Positions 47,463 to 57,110 of a stretch of 64,000 nucleotides of DNA are shown here, piece by piece. A program made the position numbers and the translations under genes. Below the pieces are notes generated by a model that made no database searches, was not told the origin of the DNA, and saw only the letters and a list, made by a program, of their open reading frames with translations. The stretch spans positions 36,676-100,675 of the forward strand of contig NZ_JACYXJ010000008.1 in the NCBI RefSeq assembly GCF_014842925.1, in the 5' to 3' direction. How positions within the stretch are numbered: the stretch's first letter is position 1; every line of letters begins with the position of its first letter. This DNA is from Roseibium polysiphoniae (GTDB taxonomy: Bacteria > Pseudomonadota > Alphaproteobacteria > Rhizobiales > Stappiaceae).

Positions 47463-48719
47463 TCAGGCGAAAAAGGCCTGTGCCTTGATCAGGGCCTCGT
47501 ACAACGCGTCAACTTCGTCGCGCGTGTTGTAGAGACCGAAGCTTGCCCGACATGTAGAGGTCACACCGTACTTTGCCAAGAGCGGCTGAGCGCAATGAGT
47601 GCCGGCCCGGACCGCGACGCCCGATCGATCGATGATCGTCGAGACATCGTGGGCATGCGCCCCCTTGATTTCAAAGGAGACAATGGCGCCCTTGCCCGGC
47701 GCTTCGCCGAAAATGCGAAGCGAGTTGATCTGCGACAGTTTCTCGTGAGCATAGGAGGCAAGATCCGCCTCATGAGCTGCTATTCGGTCCCGGCCGATCG
47801 CGTCCATGTAATCGAGGGCTGCACCCAGACCAATGGCCTGTACAATCGGCGGCGTGCCGGCCTCAAACCGATGCGGCGGTTCATTGTAGGTCACGATATC
47901 CTCTGTCACGTCGAGGATCATCTCGCCGCCGCCGTTAAACGGACGCATCTGCTTGAGCTTGTCCATCTTCGCCCAAAGGACGCCGATGCCCGAGGGACCG
48001 TAGACCTTGTGGCCGGTGAAGACATAATAGTCGCAGCCGAGATCCTGCACATCGACCGGAAGGTGGACCGCGGCCTGACTGCCGTCGACCAGAACGGGAA
48101 TGCCGCGCTCATGTGCGATGGCGCAGACTTCCTTGATCGGAACGATCGTGCCCAACACGTTGGACATGTGGGTGATGGCGACCAGCTTCGTCCGGTCGCT
48201 CAGGCTGTCACGGAATGCATCGAGATCAAATGAGCCATCCTCCCGGACATAAACCCATTTCAGCTTCGCACCGTGCCGTTCACGGTGAAAATGCCAGGGC
48301 ACTATGTTCGAGTGATGCTCCATGATCGACAGGACGATCTCGTCGCCCTCGCCGAAATATTCGCCGCCAAGCCCGTAAGAAACTAGATTGATTGCCTCGG
48401 TGGTGGACCGGGTAAAAACCACCTCATCCACCGTCGGCGCATTCAGAAACCGGCGCACCTTTTCGCGCACGGCCTCATAGTTGTCGGTCGCCGTGTTGGA
48501 CAGGTAGTGGAGCCCGCGGTGAACGTTGGCATATTCCAGGGAATAGGCTTTCGTCACCGCGTCGATGACGGCTTGCGGCTTTTGCGCAGATGCACCGTTG
48601 TCCAGATAGACCAGCGGCTTGCCATAGACTTCCCGAGCCAGAATCGGGAAGTCCTTGCGGATCGCCTCGACGTCATAGGACGTTTCGGGCGACGTCATTT
48701 CAGCCGTTGCTGCCGACAT
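47463..48719 (-). CDS. sufS: cysteine desulfurase SufS
   Basis: A PLP enzyme that takes sulfur from cysteine for cluster assembly, 418 residues. It has KPLVYLDNGASAQKPQAVID, VFTGHKVYGPSGIGVLW with the PLP lysine, RAGTHCAQPLL and the active cysteine in TSTCRASFGLYNTRDEVD. That is the type II (SufS/CsdA) architecture, which normally needs a sulfur acceptor; no SufE or SufU gene is visible here. Located between sufD and sufT. Confidence 0.96.
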   Translation of the reverse strand: MSAATAEMTSPETSYDVEAIRKDFPILAREVYGKPLVYLDNGASAQKPQAVIDAVTKAYSLEYANVHRGLHYLSNTATDNYEAVREKVRRFLNAPTVDEVVFTRSTTEAINLVSYGLGGEYFGEGDEIVLSIMEHHSNIVPWHFHRERHGAKLKWVYVREDGSFDLDAFRDSLSDRTKLVAITHMSNVLGTIVPIKEVCAIAHERGIPVLVDGSQAAVHLPVDVQDLGCDYYVFTGHKVYGPSGIGVLWAKMDKLKQMRPFNGGGEMILDVTEDIVTYNEPPHRFEAGTPPIVQAIGLGAALDYMDAIGRDRIAAHEADLASYAHEKLSQINSLRIFGEAPGKGAIVSFEIKGAHAHDVSTIIDRSGVAVRAGTHCAQPLLAKYGVTSTCRASFGLYNTRDEVDALYEALIKAQAFFA

Positions 48720-48737
48720 TCGGGCGCTCCTCGTTTC

Positions 48738-50054
48738 TTAAGCTGCGAGCCAGGCGCGAACGCGGGCTCCCAATTCTTCCGTGACCGTGTCCTCATCGAA
48801 CTCTTCAATGGCTTCCGAAAGGAAGGCAAGAACGAGCAATGTGCGTGCCTCGGCTTCCGGGATGCCGCGAGCACGCAGATAGAACAAAAGATCCGCATCC
48901 ATCTCGCCGCAGGTGGCTCCATGAGCGCACAAGACGTCGTCGGCGAAGATCTCGAGCTCGGGCTTGTTCGCCATCTCGGCGCCTTCACCAAGCAGAAGAG
49001 CCTGGGTCATCATTTCGCCGTCGGTCTTCTGGGCATGAGGCGCGACGTTGATGCGGCCCTGATAAACGCCCCTCGCCTCGTCATCGAGGACAGTCTTGAA
49101 GAACTCGCGGCTGTTGCAGTGAGGTACAGCGTGATCGACAATCAGCGTCTGGTCGGCCAGATCCCGATCGCGCGCCATGGTCACGCCATAGATCTTCGCT
49201 TCGGAATTTTCACCGGTGAATGAGATGAACTGCTGATTGCGGGCGAAAGCCGGGCCGGCAAGAAAGCCGAGGGCCTTGAATTCCGCATCAGCACCGATCC
49301 GTGCCAGCGTGGTGAACAGCTTCGCGCCTTCGGCCTTGCCGGCCATCAAACGCGTGGCCGCCAGCTTCGCGCCATCGGCAACGTCATAGTCGAAGACAAC
49401 GTTCGTTTCGCCTGCGCCTGTGTCACCGGCGAAGGTTTCCAGCAGCTTGAACGTCGCGCCCTTGGCGACAACGATCCGGTTACGGCTGACCTGGGCACCT
49501 TCTCCCACCGCCACCTGAACCAGCTCGACCGGCTTGGAAACGTCCGCGCCGTCCTTGACCGAAATCACAACACCACCCTGCACGAAGGCCGTATTGAGGG
49601 CAAGGGTTCCGTCCTGGCCAGCCATTTTCGGCGTTGCCAGAAGTTCAGAACCGTTTTCACCTGCCAGCCCGTCGTTGAAGTCCGTGACGGTGACGCCTTC
49701 TGCCGCCAGCGCGTCGACATCGCTCAGGTCGGCATTGAACGTGCCGTTGGCGATGACGATCCGGTAGCGATCGAGCGCGCCGTAGCTTTCAAAACCGTCG
49801 AGCACGCTCTTGGCCTCGGCAGAGGTAGCCGGCGCTGCGAGCGGTGCAGCCGATTTCATGAAGGCGCGCAGGTCAGTGTATTTATACTCTTCCACGCGGC
49901 GATGGGGCAGGCCCGTCGCCTTGATCTGTTCGGCCGCCGCGTCGCGCAATGCGGTCACGGCGATCGATCCGGCAAGGCTTGGCCGGACCGCATCAAAGCG
50001 CGCGACAAGCCCGGCTTCTGCCTGGGTGTGGTTGATCGGGGTAGGTGCGTTCAT
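48738..50054 (-). CDS. sufD: Fe-S scaffold subunit SufD
   Basis: A 438-residue SufB paralogue in the SufBC2D scaffold. Features are LPHRRVEEYKYTDLRAFMKS, the right-handed beta-helix core and the conserved end DDEARGVYQGRINVAPHAQK with LEIFADDVLCAHGATCGEMD. The C-terminal helix ends RVRAWLAA. It starts 17 bases after sufC. Confidence 0.96.
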   Translation of the reverse strand: MNAPTPINHTQAEAGLVARFDAVRPSLAGSIAVTALRDAAAEQIKATGLPHRRVEEYKYTDLRAFMKSAAPLAAPATSAEAKSVLDGFESYGALDRYRIVIANGTFNADLSDVDALAAEGVTVTDFNDGLAGENGSELLATPKMAGQDGTLALNTAFVQGGVVISVKDGADVSKPVELVQVAVGEGAQVSRNRIVVAKGATFKLLETFAGDTGAGETNVVFDYDVADGAKLAATRLMAGKAEGAKLFTTLARIGADAEFKALGFLAGPAFARNQQFISFTGENSEAKIYGVTMARDRDLADQTLIVDHAVPHCNSREFFKTVLDDEARGVYQGRINVAPHAQKTDGEMMTQALLLGEGAEMANKPELEIFADDVLCAHGATCGEMDADLLFYLRARGIPEAEARTLLVLAFLSEAIEEFDEDTVTEELGARVRAWLAA

Positions 50055-50071
50055 GGCTCTCTCCCCGGGGC

Positions 50072-50827
50072 TCAGGCGGCTTCGCCGACGTAATCGGCGT
50101 AACCGTTCTTTTCCAGCTCAAGCGCCAGTTCCTTGCCACCGGTCTTGACGATCTTGCCTTTGGACAAGACGTGGACAACATCGGGGACAATGTGGTCGAG
50201 CAAACGCTGGTAATGGGTGATGACAATCATCGCGCGTTCTGGCGAGCGCAGCTTGTTGACGCCTTCGGACACGATGCGCAGAGCATCGATGTCGAGCCCG
50301 GAGTCGGTCTCGTCCAGCACGCAAAGGCTTGGCTCGAGAAGAGACATCTGCAGGATTTCGGCGCGTTTCTTCTCACCACCGGAGAAACCAACGTTGAGCG
50401 GGCGCTTGAGCATGTCCATGGTGACGTTCAAGTCCGCAGCCTTGGCACGCACCAGCTTCATGAAATCGGGAATCGTCAGTTCTGCCTGACCGCGCGCCTT
50501 GCGCTGTGCGTTCATGGCGGTCTTCAGAAATTCCATCGTCGCAACACCCGGAATTTCGATCGGGTACTGGAAGGCCAGGAAGACACCTGCGGCCGCGCGC
50601 TCGTCCGGCTCCATGTCGAGCAGGTTCTCGCCGTGGAAGATGATTTCACCCTCGGTGACCTCATAGTCTTCCTTGCCCGCCAGAATATAGGACAGGGTCG
50701 ACTTTCCCGAGCCATTCGGGCCCATGACCGCATGGACTTCGCCGGCGTTCACTTTCAGGTCGATGCCGCGCAGGATTTCGGTGCCGTCTTCGGCGATGCG
50801 GGCGTGCAGGTTTTTGATCTCAAGCAT
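50072..50827 (-). CDS. sufC: Fe-S assembly ATPase SufC
   Basis: The ABC-type ATPase of the SufBCD scaffold, 251 residues. It starts MLEIKNLHARIAEDG and has Walker A GPNGSGKSTLSY, signature VGFSGGEKKRAEILQM and Walker B LCVLDETDSGLDIDAL, all exact for SufC. The in-frame upstream extension is not family sequence, so the ATG at 50827 is chosen. It is 78 bases downstream of sufB. Confidence 0.97.
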   Translation of the reverse strand: MLEIKNLHARIAEDGTEILRGIDLKVNAGEVHAVMGPNGSGKSTLSYILAGKEDYEVTEGEIIFHGENLLDMEPDERAAAGVFLAFQYPIEIPGVATMEFLKTAMNAQRKARGQAELTIPDFMKLVRAKAADLNVTMDMLKRPLNVGFSGGEKKRAEILQMSLLEPSLCVLDETDSGLDIDALRIVSEGVNKLRSPERAMIVITHYQRLLDHIVPDVVHVLSKGKIVKTGGKELALELEKNGYADYVGEAA

Positions 50828-50905
50828 TGAGATGATCCTCGTGTCGTATAGCGGCTGCGTCTGGCAGCCCAAGTCTTTTCAATCGGTTGCTTGCGGCGGT
50901 CGTCG

Positions 50906-52378
50906 TCAACCCACGGAGCCTTCCAGGCTGATCGAGATCAGCTTCTGGGCCTCGACCGCAAATTCCATCGGCAGCTGCTGGATGACGTCCTTGACGAAGC
51001 CGTTGACGATCAGTGCGACCGCCTCTTCCTCATTCATGCCGCGCTGCAGGCAGTAGAACATCTGGTCGTCCGAAATCTTCGAGGTGGTTGCCTCATGCTC
51101 GAAAACGGCCGATGCGTTCTTGCTTTCGATGTAGGGCACCGTGTGGGCGCCACACTCCTGTCCGATCAGCAAGGAGTCGCACTGCGTGAAGTTGCGCGTG
51201 TGGGACGCCTTCTTGTGGGCCGACACCAGGCCGCGATAGGTGTTGGACGAACGGCCAGCGGAAATTCCCTTGGAGATGATGCGGCTGGACGTGTTCTTGC
51301 CCAGGTGGATCATCTTGGTGCCGCTGTCGATCTGCTGATAGCCGTTGGAAACGGCGATCGAGTAAAACTCACCCACGGAATTGTCGCCGCGCAGAATGCA
51401 GGACGGGTATTTCCAGGTGATGGCAGAGCCAGTCTCGACCTGGGTCCAGGCGATCTTGGAATTCTTGCCGCGGCAATCGCCACGCTTGGTGACGAAGTTG
51501 TAAATCCCGCCCTTGCCTTGAGAATCGCCCGGGAACCAGTTCTGAACGGTGGAGTATTTGATCTCCGCATCGTCCAGTGCAACCAGTTCAACCACAGCGG
51601 CATGGAGCTGATTTTCATCCCGCTGGGGCGCGGTGCAGCCTTCCAGATAGGACACATACGAGCCCTTGTCCGCGATGATCAGCGTGCGCTCGAACTGGCC
51701 GGTGTTCTGCTCATTGATGCGGAAATAGGTCGACAGTTCCATCGGGCAGCGAACGCCTTCCGGAATGTAGACGAATGATCCGTCGGAGAAGACGGCCGAA
51801 TTCAGCGTCGCATAATAGTTGTCCGTCACCGGCACGACCGAGCCGAGGTACTTCTTCACCAGATCCGGATACTCACGGAGAGCTTCGGAGATCGAACAGA
51901 AGATAACACCGGCCTTCTTCAGCTCTTCCTTGAAGGTCGTGACGACGGACACGCTGTCGAAAACCGCATCGACGGCAACCCGGTTCTTCGGTTCGACGCC
52001 AGCAAGGATCTCCTGCTCGCGAAGCGGAATGCCGAGTTTCTCGTAGGTCGCCAGCAGCTCCGGGTCGACTTCGTCGAGGCTCTTGGGGCCTTCGACCGAT
52101 TTCGGCGCGGCCCAATAATAAAGAGCATCGAAGTCGATTTTCGGATAATCAACGCGCGCCCAATCCGGCTCTTCCATCGTCCGGAAGCGGCGCAGGGCGT
52201 CGAGGCGCCATTCCGTCATCCACTCCGGCTCGTCCTTCTTGGCGGACAGGAAGCGAACGGTTTCCTCAGAGAGCCCCTTGGCGCCCTTTTCCGAATCGAT
52301 GTCGGTCACGAAGCCGTATTTATACTGGTCAACATCGATCGCCTTGACTTGATCGATAGTCTCCTGCACAGCGGGCAT
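50906..52378 (-). CDS. sufB: Fe-S scaffold subunit SufB
   Basis: The 490-residue subunit on which clusters are built. It contains [60 protein letters not shown], the [20 protein letters not shown] stretch and the conserved [20 protein letters not shown]. Length and C-terminus are standard. It follows the first cysteine desulfurase by 125 bases. Confidence 0.97.
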   Translation of the reverse strand: MPAVQETIDQVKAIDVDQYKYGFVTDIDSEKGAKGLSEETVRFLSAKKDEPEWMTEWRLDALRRFRTMEEPDWARVDYPKIDFDALYYWAAPKSVEGPKSLDEVDPELLATYEKLGIPLREQEILAGVEPKNRVAVDAVFDSVSVVTTFKEELKKAGVIFCSISEALREYPDLVKKYLGSVVPVTDNYYATLNSAVFSDGSFVYIPEGVRCPMELSTYFRINEQNTGQFERTLIIADKGSYVSYLEGCTAPQRDENQLHAAVVELVALDDAEIKYSTVQNWFPGDSQGKGGIYNFVTKRGDCRGKNSKIAWTQVETGSAITWKYPSCILRGDNSVGEFYSIAVSNGYQQIDSGTKMIHLGKNTSSRIISKGISAGRSSNTYRGLVSAHKKASHTRNFTQCDSLLIGQECGAHTVPYIESKNASAVFEHEATTSKISDDQMFYCLQRGMNEEEAVALIVNGFVKDVIQQLPMEFAVEAQKLISISLEGSVG

Positions 52379-52503
52379 ATCATTAACTCCATTGCACGAG
52401 ACCTTGTCAGTCCCGCAGTTTGTCGTTGGTCCATCCCGAAGACGACGCCGATATTGGGCGTCTTGCGGGGTGTTTGTTGCGGCGTCCGAAAACGCCGAAT
52501 TCG

Positions 52504-53673
52504 TTAAGCGGCCCGATTGCGGGCCTCAGGGTTCAGCCGGTCCACGATGGATGGCCACAGCTCAAGAAAGCGGTCGACGTCTTTCGCGCCCGAATTCCAG
52601 CCGAGGCTTACGCGCAGCGCACAGCGTGCCTTTTCCTCATCAACGCCCATGGCGGTGAGCACGTGGGAAACCGACACCTTGCCGGAAGAGCAAGCCGATC
52701 CGGACGACAGGGATACGCTTTCCAGATCCAAAGCGATCAGTGCTGTTTCTGCGGGAACTCCCTCGACCGCAAAACAGGAGGTGTTCGCCAAGCGTGGCGC
52801 GCCCTCTCCAAAAACTGTCACCGATGGGCATATAAGGCGGATACCCGCCTCTAGCGAGTCCCTGAGGGCTGCAATTTGCGCAGGATTTTTGGCTTCTTTG
52901 GCCGCAAGCTCTGCTGCAACACCGAAACCGCAGATACCTGCGACGTTTTCCGTTCCTGCCCGGCGCCAGTTTTCCTGCCCGCCACCGGTCATCAATGAGC
53001 CCGGAACGCGCGCGGTGGACCGCACCACGACGGCGCCCATGCCCTGCGGACCGCCAAACTTGTGAGCCGACAGCGTGATGACATCAGCTTGCCAGGCATC
53101 CAGGTCGATAGGCATGCGGCCTGCGGCCTGCACTGCGTCCACATGAAGGAAACCGCCAGCTGCCGTCACCAGCGCGCCGATTTCAGCGAGCGGCTGGATC
53201 ACACCGGTCTCATTGTTTGCAGCCATCACAGAAACCAGCGTGGCGTCATCTTCCGCCAAAAGCCGTTCCAACTCGTCGAGGCGTAGGATTCCGTTTTCAT
53301 CAACAGGCAGGACGGTCTGCAAGGCGGGCGGAAAGCGCCCCCCGGAAGCGACAGACGGATGCTCACTTGCGCCGCGCAACAGACGGTCGAGATAGACTGG
53401 TGCGCCTTGATCTTGCCACTGGGGTGTCAGAGCGGTCATGTTTGCTTCAGTGCCGCCAGAAACAAAGGTGACCGCGCGCGTCCTGGCGCCGCACAGGTTA
53501 GCGACGGCCTCACGTGCAGCCTCAACCCGTCCCCGCGCCCTGCGGCCGTCACCGTGGACAGAGGAGGCATTGCCGGCATCCATCATGACCTCGACCATGC
53601 GATCACGAACCTCCGGACGCATGGGCGCGCCGGCGTTGTGATCGAGGTAAACATGAGGTCGCCTGGACGTCAT
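52504..53673 (-). CDS. cysteine desulfurase, NifS/IscS type, first gene of suf operon
   Basis: A 389-residue PLP enzyme with [34 protein letters not shown], the PLP lysine in [17 protein letters not shown] and the flexible-loop cysteine in [19 protein letters not shown]. That is the group I (IscS/NifS) form, distinct from SufS at 47463. Two different desulfurases in one suf operon are common in alphaproteobacteria. The N-terminal region is short and slightly divergent. The promoter region upstream contains an Irr-like box and a palindrome. Confidence 0.92.
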   Translation of the reverse strand: MTSRRPHVYLDHNAGAPMRPEVRDRMVEVMMDAGNASSVHGDGRRARGRVEAAREAVANLCGARTRAVTFVSGGTEANMTALTPQWQDQGAPVYLDRLLRGASEHPSVASGGRFPPALQTVLPVDENGILRLDELERLLAEDDATLVSVMAANNETGVIQPLAEIGALVTAAGGFLHVDAVQAAGRMPIDLDAWQADVITLSAHKFGGPQGMGAVVVRSTARVPGSLMTGGGQENWRRAGTENVAGICGFGVAAELAAKEAKNPAQIAALRDSLEAGIRLICPSVTVFGEGAPRLANTSCFAVEGVPAETALIALDLESVSLSSGSACSSGKVSVSHVLTAMGVDEEKARCALRVSLGWNSGAKDVDRFLELWPSIVDRLNPEARNRAA

Positions 53674-53742
53674 TGTCTGAAACAGCCTGTGATTTGGTAA
53701 CAGCAGATAGAAGTCAGATGCAGAATTACCGCCGCCCGGTCA

Positions 53743-53763
53743 CGGAAAACTTGAAATTTTCCG
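53743..53763. repeat. inverted repeat in the suf leader
   Basis: CGGAAAA (53743-53749) and TTTTCCG (53757-53763) form a perfect 7-bp inverted repeat around a 7-base spacer, about 70-90 bases upstream of the first suf gene. It could be an operator or a leader hairpin. I cannot match it to a known regulator. Confidence 0.5.
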
Positions 53764-53849
53764 AGTGGATGACGTAAACGTGCGTCAACTCGAAAAAACG
53801 AAGACCTCGATCTGTCCCGGTTTCGGGGCTCGAAAGGGGCCAAACGGAC

Positions 53850-53866
53850 TTTCGAATAATTCTAAA
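53850..53866. promoter_or_regulatory. Irr-type iron control element (ICE) upstream of the suf operon
   Basis: TTTCGAATAATTCTAAA differs by one base from the ICE consensus TTTAGAA-N3-TTCTAAA recognised by Irr in rhizobia. A further half site TTTAGAA lies at 53873-53879, so the region has an extended TTCTAAA...TTTAGAA symmetry. It lies about 180 bases before the suf start and 120 before the divergent hydrolase. Fe-S assembly genes are known Irr/RirA/IscR targets in alphaproteobacteria. Confidence 0.65.
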
Positions 53867-53988
53867 CAAGGTTTTAGAAACTCGGAACCTACGAGTCAAG
53901 TTTGGACTGCGGGGTTTCACGTATCTAGATCCGCCTCCGCCCGGTGCCGCTGTGGCTGCCGTGCGGACAAGAAAGGACAAAACGCTTC

Positions 53989-54657
53989 ATGCCTGAGGTG
54001 ATCTTTAACGGTCCCGCCGGCCGGCTCGAAGGCCGGTTCCATCCCGCAAAGAAGCGGAACGCGCCGATTGCGCTGGTTCTTCATCTGCATCCTCAGTTTG
54101 GTGGCACGATGAACAACCAGATCGTCTACCAGATGTATTATATGTTCGCGCAGCGCGGCTTTGCGGTTCTCCGCTTCAACTTCCGCGGCGTCGGCCGGTC
54201 TCAAGGCACGTTCGATCATGGCCAGGGCGAACTTTCCGATGCAGCTGCTGCGCTTGACTGGGTACAGACGGTGCATCCCGATGCGCGCGCCTGCTGGATT
54301 GCCGGATTTTCCTTTGGCGCCTGGATCGGCATGCAGCTTCTGATGCGCCGTCCAGAGGTGGAAGGCTTCATCTCTGTGGCTCCGCCTGCCAACCTGCACG
54401 ACTTCTCCTTCCTTGCGCCCTGCCCGTCTTCCGGCCTGATCATTCATGGCGAAGAAGACAAGGTTGTGCCGCAGAAGGACGTTCAGACGCTTGTCGACAA
54501 GCTGAAGACCCAAAAGGGCATCGTGATCGACCATCAGGAACTGCCCGGCGCGAACCACTTCTTCGAAAACGACATGGACGACCTGATGGACCGTTGTGGT
54601 GGCTATCTGGATCGTCGGCTTGGGATCACGCCGCAGGATTACCTGCCTGTCGACTGA
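53989..54657 (+). CDS. alpha/beta hydrolase next to the suf operon
   Basis: A 222-residue hydrolase: MPEVIFNGPAGRLEGRFHPA, LHLHPQFGGTMNNQIVYQMY, FNFRGVGRSQGTFDHGQGE, nucleophile elbow GFSFGAW, the acid region HGEEDKVVP and the His in LPGANHFFEND. It resembles the conserved small alpha/beta hydrolases often divergent from alphaproteobacterial suf genes. Substrate unknown. The start is placed at the MPEV methionine because upstream residues of the frame are atypical; AAGGA lies about 12 bases upstream. A clear terminator follows. Confidence 0.88.
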   Translation: MPEVIFNGPAGRLEGRFHPAKKRNAPIALVLHLHPQFGGTMNNQIVYQMYYMFAQRGFAVLRFNFRGVGRSQGTFDHGQGELSDAAAALDWVQTVHPDARACWIAGFSFGAWIGMQLLMRRPEVEGFISVAPPANLHDFSFLAPCPSSGLIIHGEEDKVVPQKDVQTLVDKLKTQKGIVIDHQELPGANHFFENDMDDLMDRCGGYLDRRLGITPQDYLPVD

Positions 54658-54685
54658 CCCGGTGAAATGGTTCACTTTATGTGCG

Positions 54686-54713
54686 AAAGCCCGCTGTTTC
54701 GGCGGGCTTTTTC
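54686..54713 (+). terminator. terminator of the hydrolase gene
   Basis: AAAGCCCGC (54686-54694) pairs perfectly with GCGGGCTTT (54702-54710) around TGTTTCG, and the T run continues. It ends 55 bases after the hydrolase stop. Confidence 0.9.
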
Positions 54714-54741
54714 ATGAGCGGCTGGAAAGGTGCGACCAACG

Positions 54742-55227
54742 ATGAGCGATGAAACGACCAGGCTGGAGATCCGGCCGGCGGTCTCTCAGGACTACGAGGT
54801 TCTGCGCGACCTTTTCACTCACCTCATCCCCAACGACCTTGCCATGACCGACGACCGGGGCCGCGCCGCCCTGAACGGCATGTTGTCTCATCCGGGATTG
54901 ACGACACTGATCGGGTTTCATGATGGCGTGGCCGCAGCCACCTGCACGTTGATCGTCATCCCCAATTTCACCCGGGGCGGCGCTCCTTACGCGGTGATCG
55001 AGAATGTGGTGACCCGCAAGGACTATCGAGGCAAAGGTTTGGGCGAGCAGCTCCTTCGACACGCCCAAGACCTGGCCTGGGCGTCCGGCTGCTACAAGGT
55101 CATGCTCTTGACGGGCGCCGACAATCACGGTGCGCAACGTTTCTATGAGAAGGTTGGGTTCAAGCAATCCAAGACCGGCTATCAGATCCGCGCGCCGGGA
55201 TATCCCAAAAGAGCTATGAAGGAATAG
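54742..55227 (+). CDS. GNAT-family N-acetyltransferase
   Basis: A 161-residue acyl-CoA-dependent acetyltransferase. The acetyl-CoA loop is RKDYRGKGLGEQLLRHAQDL, preceded by YAVIENVVT and followed by CYKVMLLTGADNHGAQRFYE and KVGFKQSKTGYQI. The target amine is not predictable. The start MSDETTRLEI follows AAAGGTG. It lies on the plus strand after a terminator, so it has its own promoter or low read-through. Confidence 0.88.
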   Translation: MSDETTRLEIRPAVSQDYEVLRDLFTHLIPNDLAMTDDRGRAALNGMLSHPGLTTLIGFHDGVAAATCTLIVIPNFTRGGAPYAVIENVVTRKDYRGKGLGEQLLRHAQDLAWASGCYKVMLLTGADNHGAQRFYEKVGFKQSKTGYQIRAPGYPKRAMKE

Positions 55228-55263
55228 AAGCCCGGCAGGACGGAACAACTCTTCTCAAAGTCA

Positions 55264-55289
55264 AAAAGGCCCGCATTAGCAGGCCTTTT
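55264..55289. terminator. shared terminator between acetyltransferase and NDUFA12 genes
   Basis: AAAAGGCC (55264-55271) pairs with GGCCTTTT (55282-55289) around a 10-base loop; A and T runs allow use in both directions. Confidence 0.75.
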
Positions 55290-55324
55290 GGGTAATTTTC
55301 AAATATTTCAGTTGAGCTGTCGGG

Positions 55325-55711
55325 CTACTGCCCAGGCGTCCAGGCCTGGTAGTCGCCGGTGACTTCCGGGCGCTTTTCCGGTGTCAGGATAGAGCCGTCC
55401 GGACGGTAGGCTTCAGCAGTACCGGTCTTGTTGGAACGATGCGGTTGCTGCCAGCTTTTGGCATAATAGGTTTCGTCGCTTGGCGGTGTATCGACCCGGT
55501 GGTGCATCCAGCCATGCCAGCCCGGAGGAATGCATGAGGCTTCGGCCAGGCCGTTGTAAATCACCCAGCGCTTCTTGCCGGCCCGCTCGCGGTAGTACTT
55601 GTTGCCGAACTCGTCTTCCCCGACGAATTCGCCTTTCCGCCAAGTGAAAAAGCGGGTCCCCATGGTCTGACCGTTCCACCATGTGAAGAGTTCAAGCAGG
55701 AGATTTTTCAT
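55325..55711 (-). CDS. NADH:ubiquinone oxidoreductase accessory protein, NDUFA12 family
   Basis: A 128-residue protein: FTWWNGQTMGTRFFTWRKGE, VGEDEFGNKYYRERAG, RRWVIYNG-type KRWVIYNGLAEASCIPPGWH, GWMHHRVDTPP and a tail EVTGDYQAWTPGQ. This matches the alphaproteobacterial homologue of mitochondrial complex I subunit NDUFA12, a peripheral accessory protein near the Fe-S arm. Its genes usually lie apart from the nuo operon, as here. Confidence 0.93.
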   Translation of the reverse strand: MKNLLLELFTWWNGQTMGTRFFTWRKGEFVGEDEFGNKYYRERAGKKRWVIYNGLAEASCIPPGWHGWMHHRVDTPPSDETYYAKSWQQPHRSNKTGTAEAYRPDGSILTPEKRPEVTGDYQAWTPGQ

Positions 55712-55945
55712 CGCCGCGAAGCGTCCTTGTGGCTTTAAGCGCAGTCCCTGGTGCCAGATGCACGGTCCCGCAATTTCCGCTGCGGCCTCGACTGGTCATC
55801 TAGAAAGCGATGAGACGAGAGGCCGATTTGTGCGCGACTATGACGTCAAGCACGCTTTCTGTCCAGTGTCAGCCTTGCGCAAAAGCACCACTTTCAGGGG
55901 CTTTCGGGACGTCCGTGTTCGCGGCGACAGCGCTGGCTGCTAACG

Positions 55946-56662
55946 CTAATTGTTGCGGACGGCAGCAAAGCCCTGTCGGCGCGAAGATCGCGGCGAGCTG
56001 GCCAGAACCACCTTTTTCTTTTTGGGCACTGGCTCGGGAGCTGGCGCTGCATCTGCCTCGCTGTGCTCTTCTGCTCCGGCCTTGTTGAATTCCTTGTCGA
56101 CCGTGCCTTGAACGGCAGCAAGGCGGCGAATCGCCTGCTCGTGATAGACGCGGGCGTTCTCGAGCGTCTCGAGTTTTTCGGCCTGCTGGTCGAGCGCTTC
56201 GTTGATTCCGAGAATGTTGTAGAAGCCCGAGTTTTCAAGCACCAGCGGCCGATCATCATTTACCAGCCAGCGCAACCGGTTATGGAGCGTCGATGGCGCG
56301 AGGGGCTTGACCAGAAGATGATGGGCACCAGCGCGAAGAGCCTTGTCCACCAGCGCGTGAGTGCCATGGGCCGTAACAAAGAGAATCGGAACGTAGCAGA
56401 GCGGCTCCATATGCCGGTGCCTGATCAGGCGCAGAAGCTGGTAGCCGGAGGTCGGTGCCATGCGCCAGTCCGTCAGAATCACATTCGGCGGTTCGGCCAG
56501 CATCGACTGCAGTGCCTCATCAACCGAATCGAACACGCGAACCCGTGCCACTTTGAAGCTCAGCAGAATCGACCGGATAATCGTCTGCATTGGCTTGCTG
56601 TCTTCGACGATCACCGCGTCAAGATCTTCCAGCCCAAGGCCGAATGCTGCGTGATTTTTCAT
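55946..56662 (-). CDS. single-receiver response regulator with coiled-coil tail
   Basis: A 238-residue protein. The receiver domain has DAVIVEDSKPMQTIIRSILL, phospho-acceptor Asp in NVILTDWRMAPTSGYQLLRL, ILFVTAHG and the conserved Lys in HHLLVKPLAPSTLHNRLRWL. The rest forms a helical/coiled-coil section (LDQQAEKLETLENARVYHEQ) and a Lys/Ala/Pro tail (PVPKKKKVV). There is no DNA-binding or enzyme domain, so it likely relays a signal by protein contact. No histidine kinase is nearby. The start at MKNHAAFG is the best guess; the frame opens upstream. Confidence 0.85.
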   Translation of the reverse strand: MKNHAAFGLGLEDLDAVIVEDSKPMQTIIRSILLSFKVARVRVFDSVDEALQSMLAEPPNVILTDWRMAPTSGYQLLRLIRHRHMEPLCYVPILFVTAHGTHALVDKALRAGAHHLLVKPLAPSTLHNRLRWLVNDDRPLVLENSGFYNILGINEALDQQAEKLETLENARVYHEQAIRRLAAVQGTVDKEFNKAGAEEHSEADAAPAPEPVPKKKKVVLASSPRSSRRQGFAAVRNN

Positions 56663-57110
56663 AGTCTGATGCCACCCTTCCTGATCCCACAGGCTCAAGA
56701 TGGACAGAAGCGCTTTAAACCGGCTGAAGTCCCTTCCCCGGTTTTTCTTCAAATTTTCATAGAATCGGTGTGCAATGGATTTAGGCGCACGAAAAGCAGG
56801 GCTTGAAGGCTGCAATCGGCAGTTTCGGCGAGTTCGGCGCCCCTCCCCGCTATCCACAGCCTCCCACCATATTTAGCGTTTGCCCACATATTGAACACTA
56901 GGACTTGTCGCTCGCGCCTTGACGTTAAGAACTCGTTTACACTAGTTTTCCTATCATTGCGGTGCGTATCCGAAACGGGTCCTTCCCGGTTTCGACTCCC
57001 CAGTTCCGAGTAACGAGTGCAAGCCCCTGAACGTGGTTCGTCCACCTTTCAGGAGCGCTCTATTCGTGCGTCTGGAGAGTGGGTTTCATCGTGACAAACC
57101 TGTTGATGAG
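56663..57110. other. intergenic region upstream of nrdJ and its NrdR boxes
   Basis: About 450 bases between the response regulator and the NrdR boxes. It should hold the promoter of the response regulator. I looked for a cobalamin riboswitch before nrdJ and did not recognise its conserved elements. No gene seen. Confidence 0.5.

Noticed and set aside
56940..57010. tRNA-like T-arm (CCCGGTTTCGACTCCCC) before nrdJ
   Set aside because: The flanking bases do not pair as a T stem and no D arm, anticodon arm or acceptor stem can be formed.
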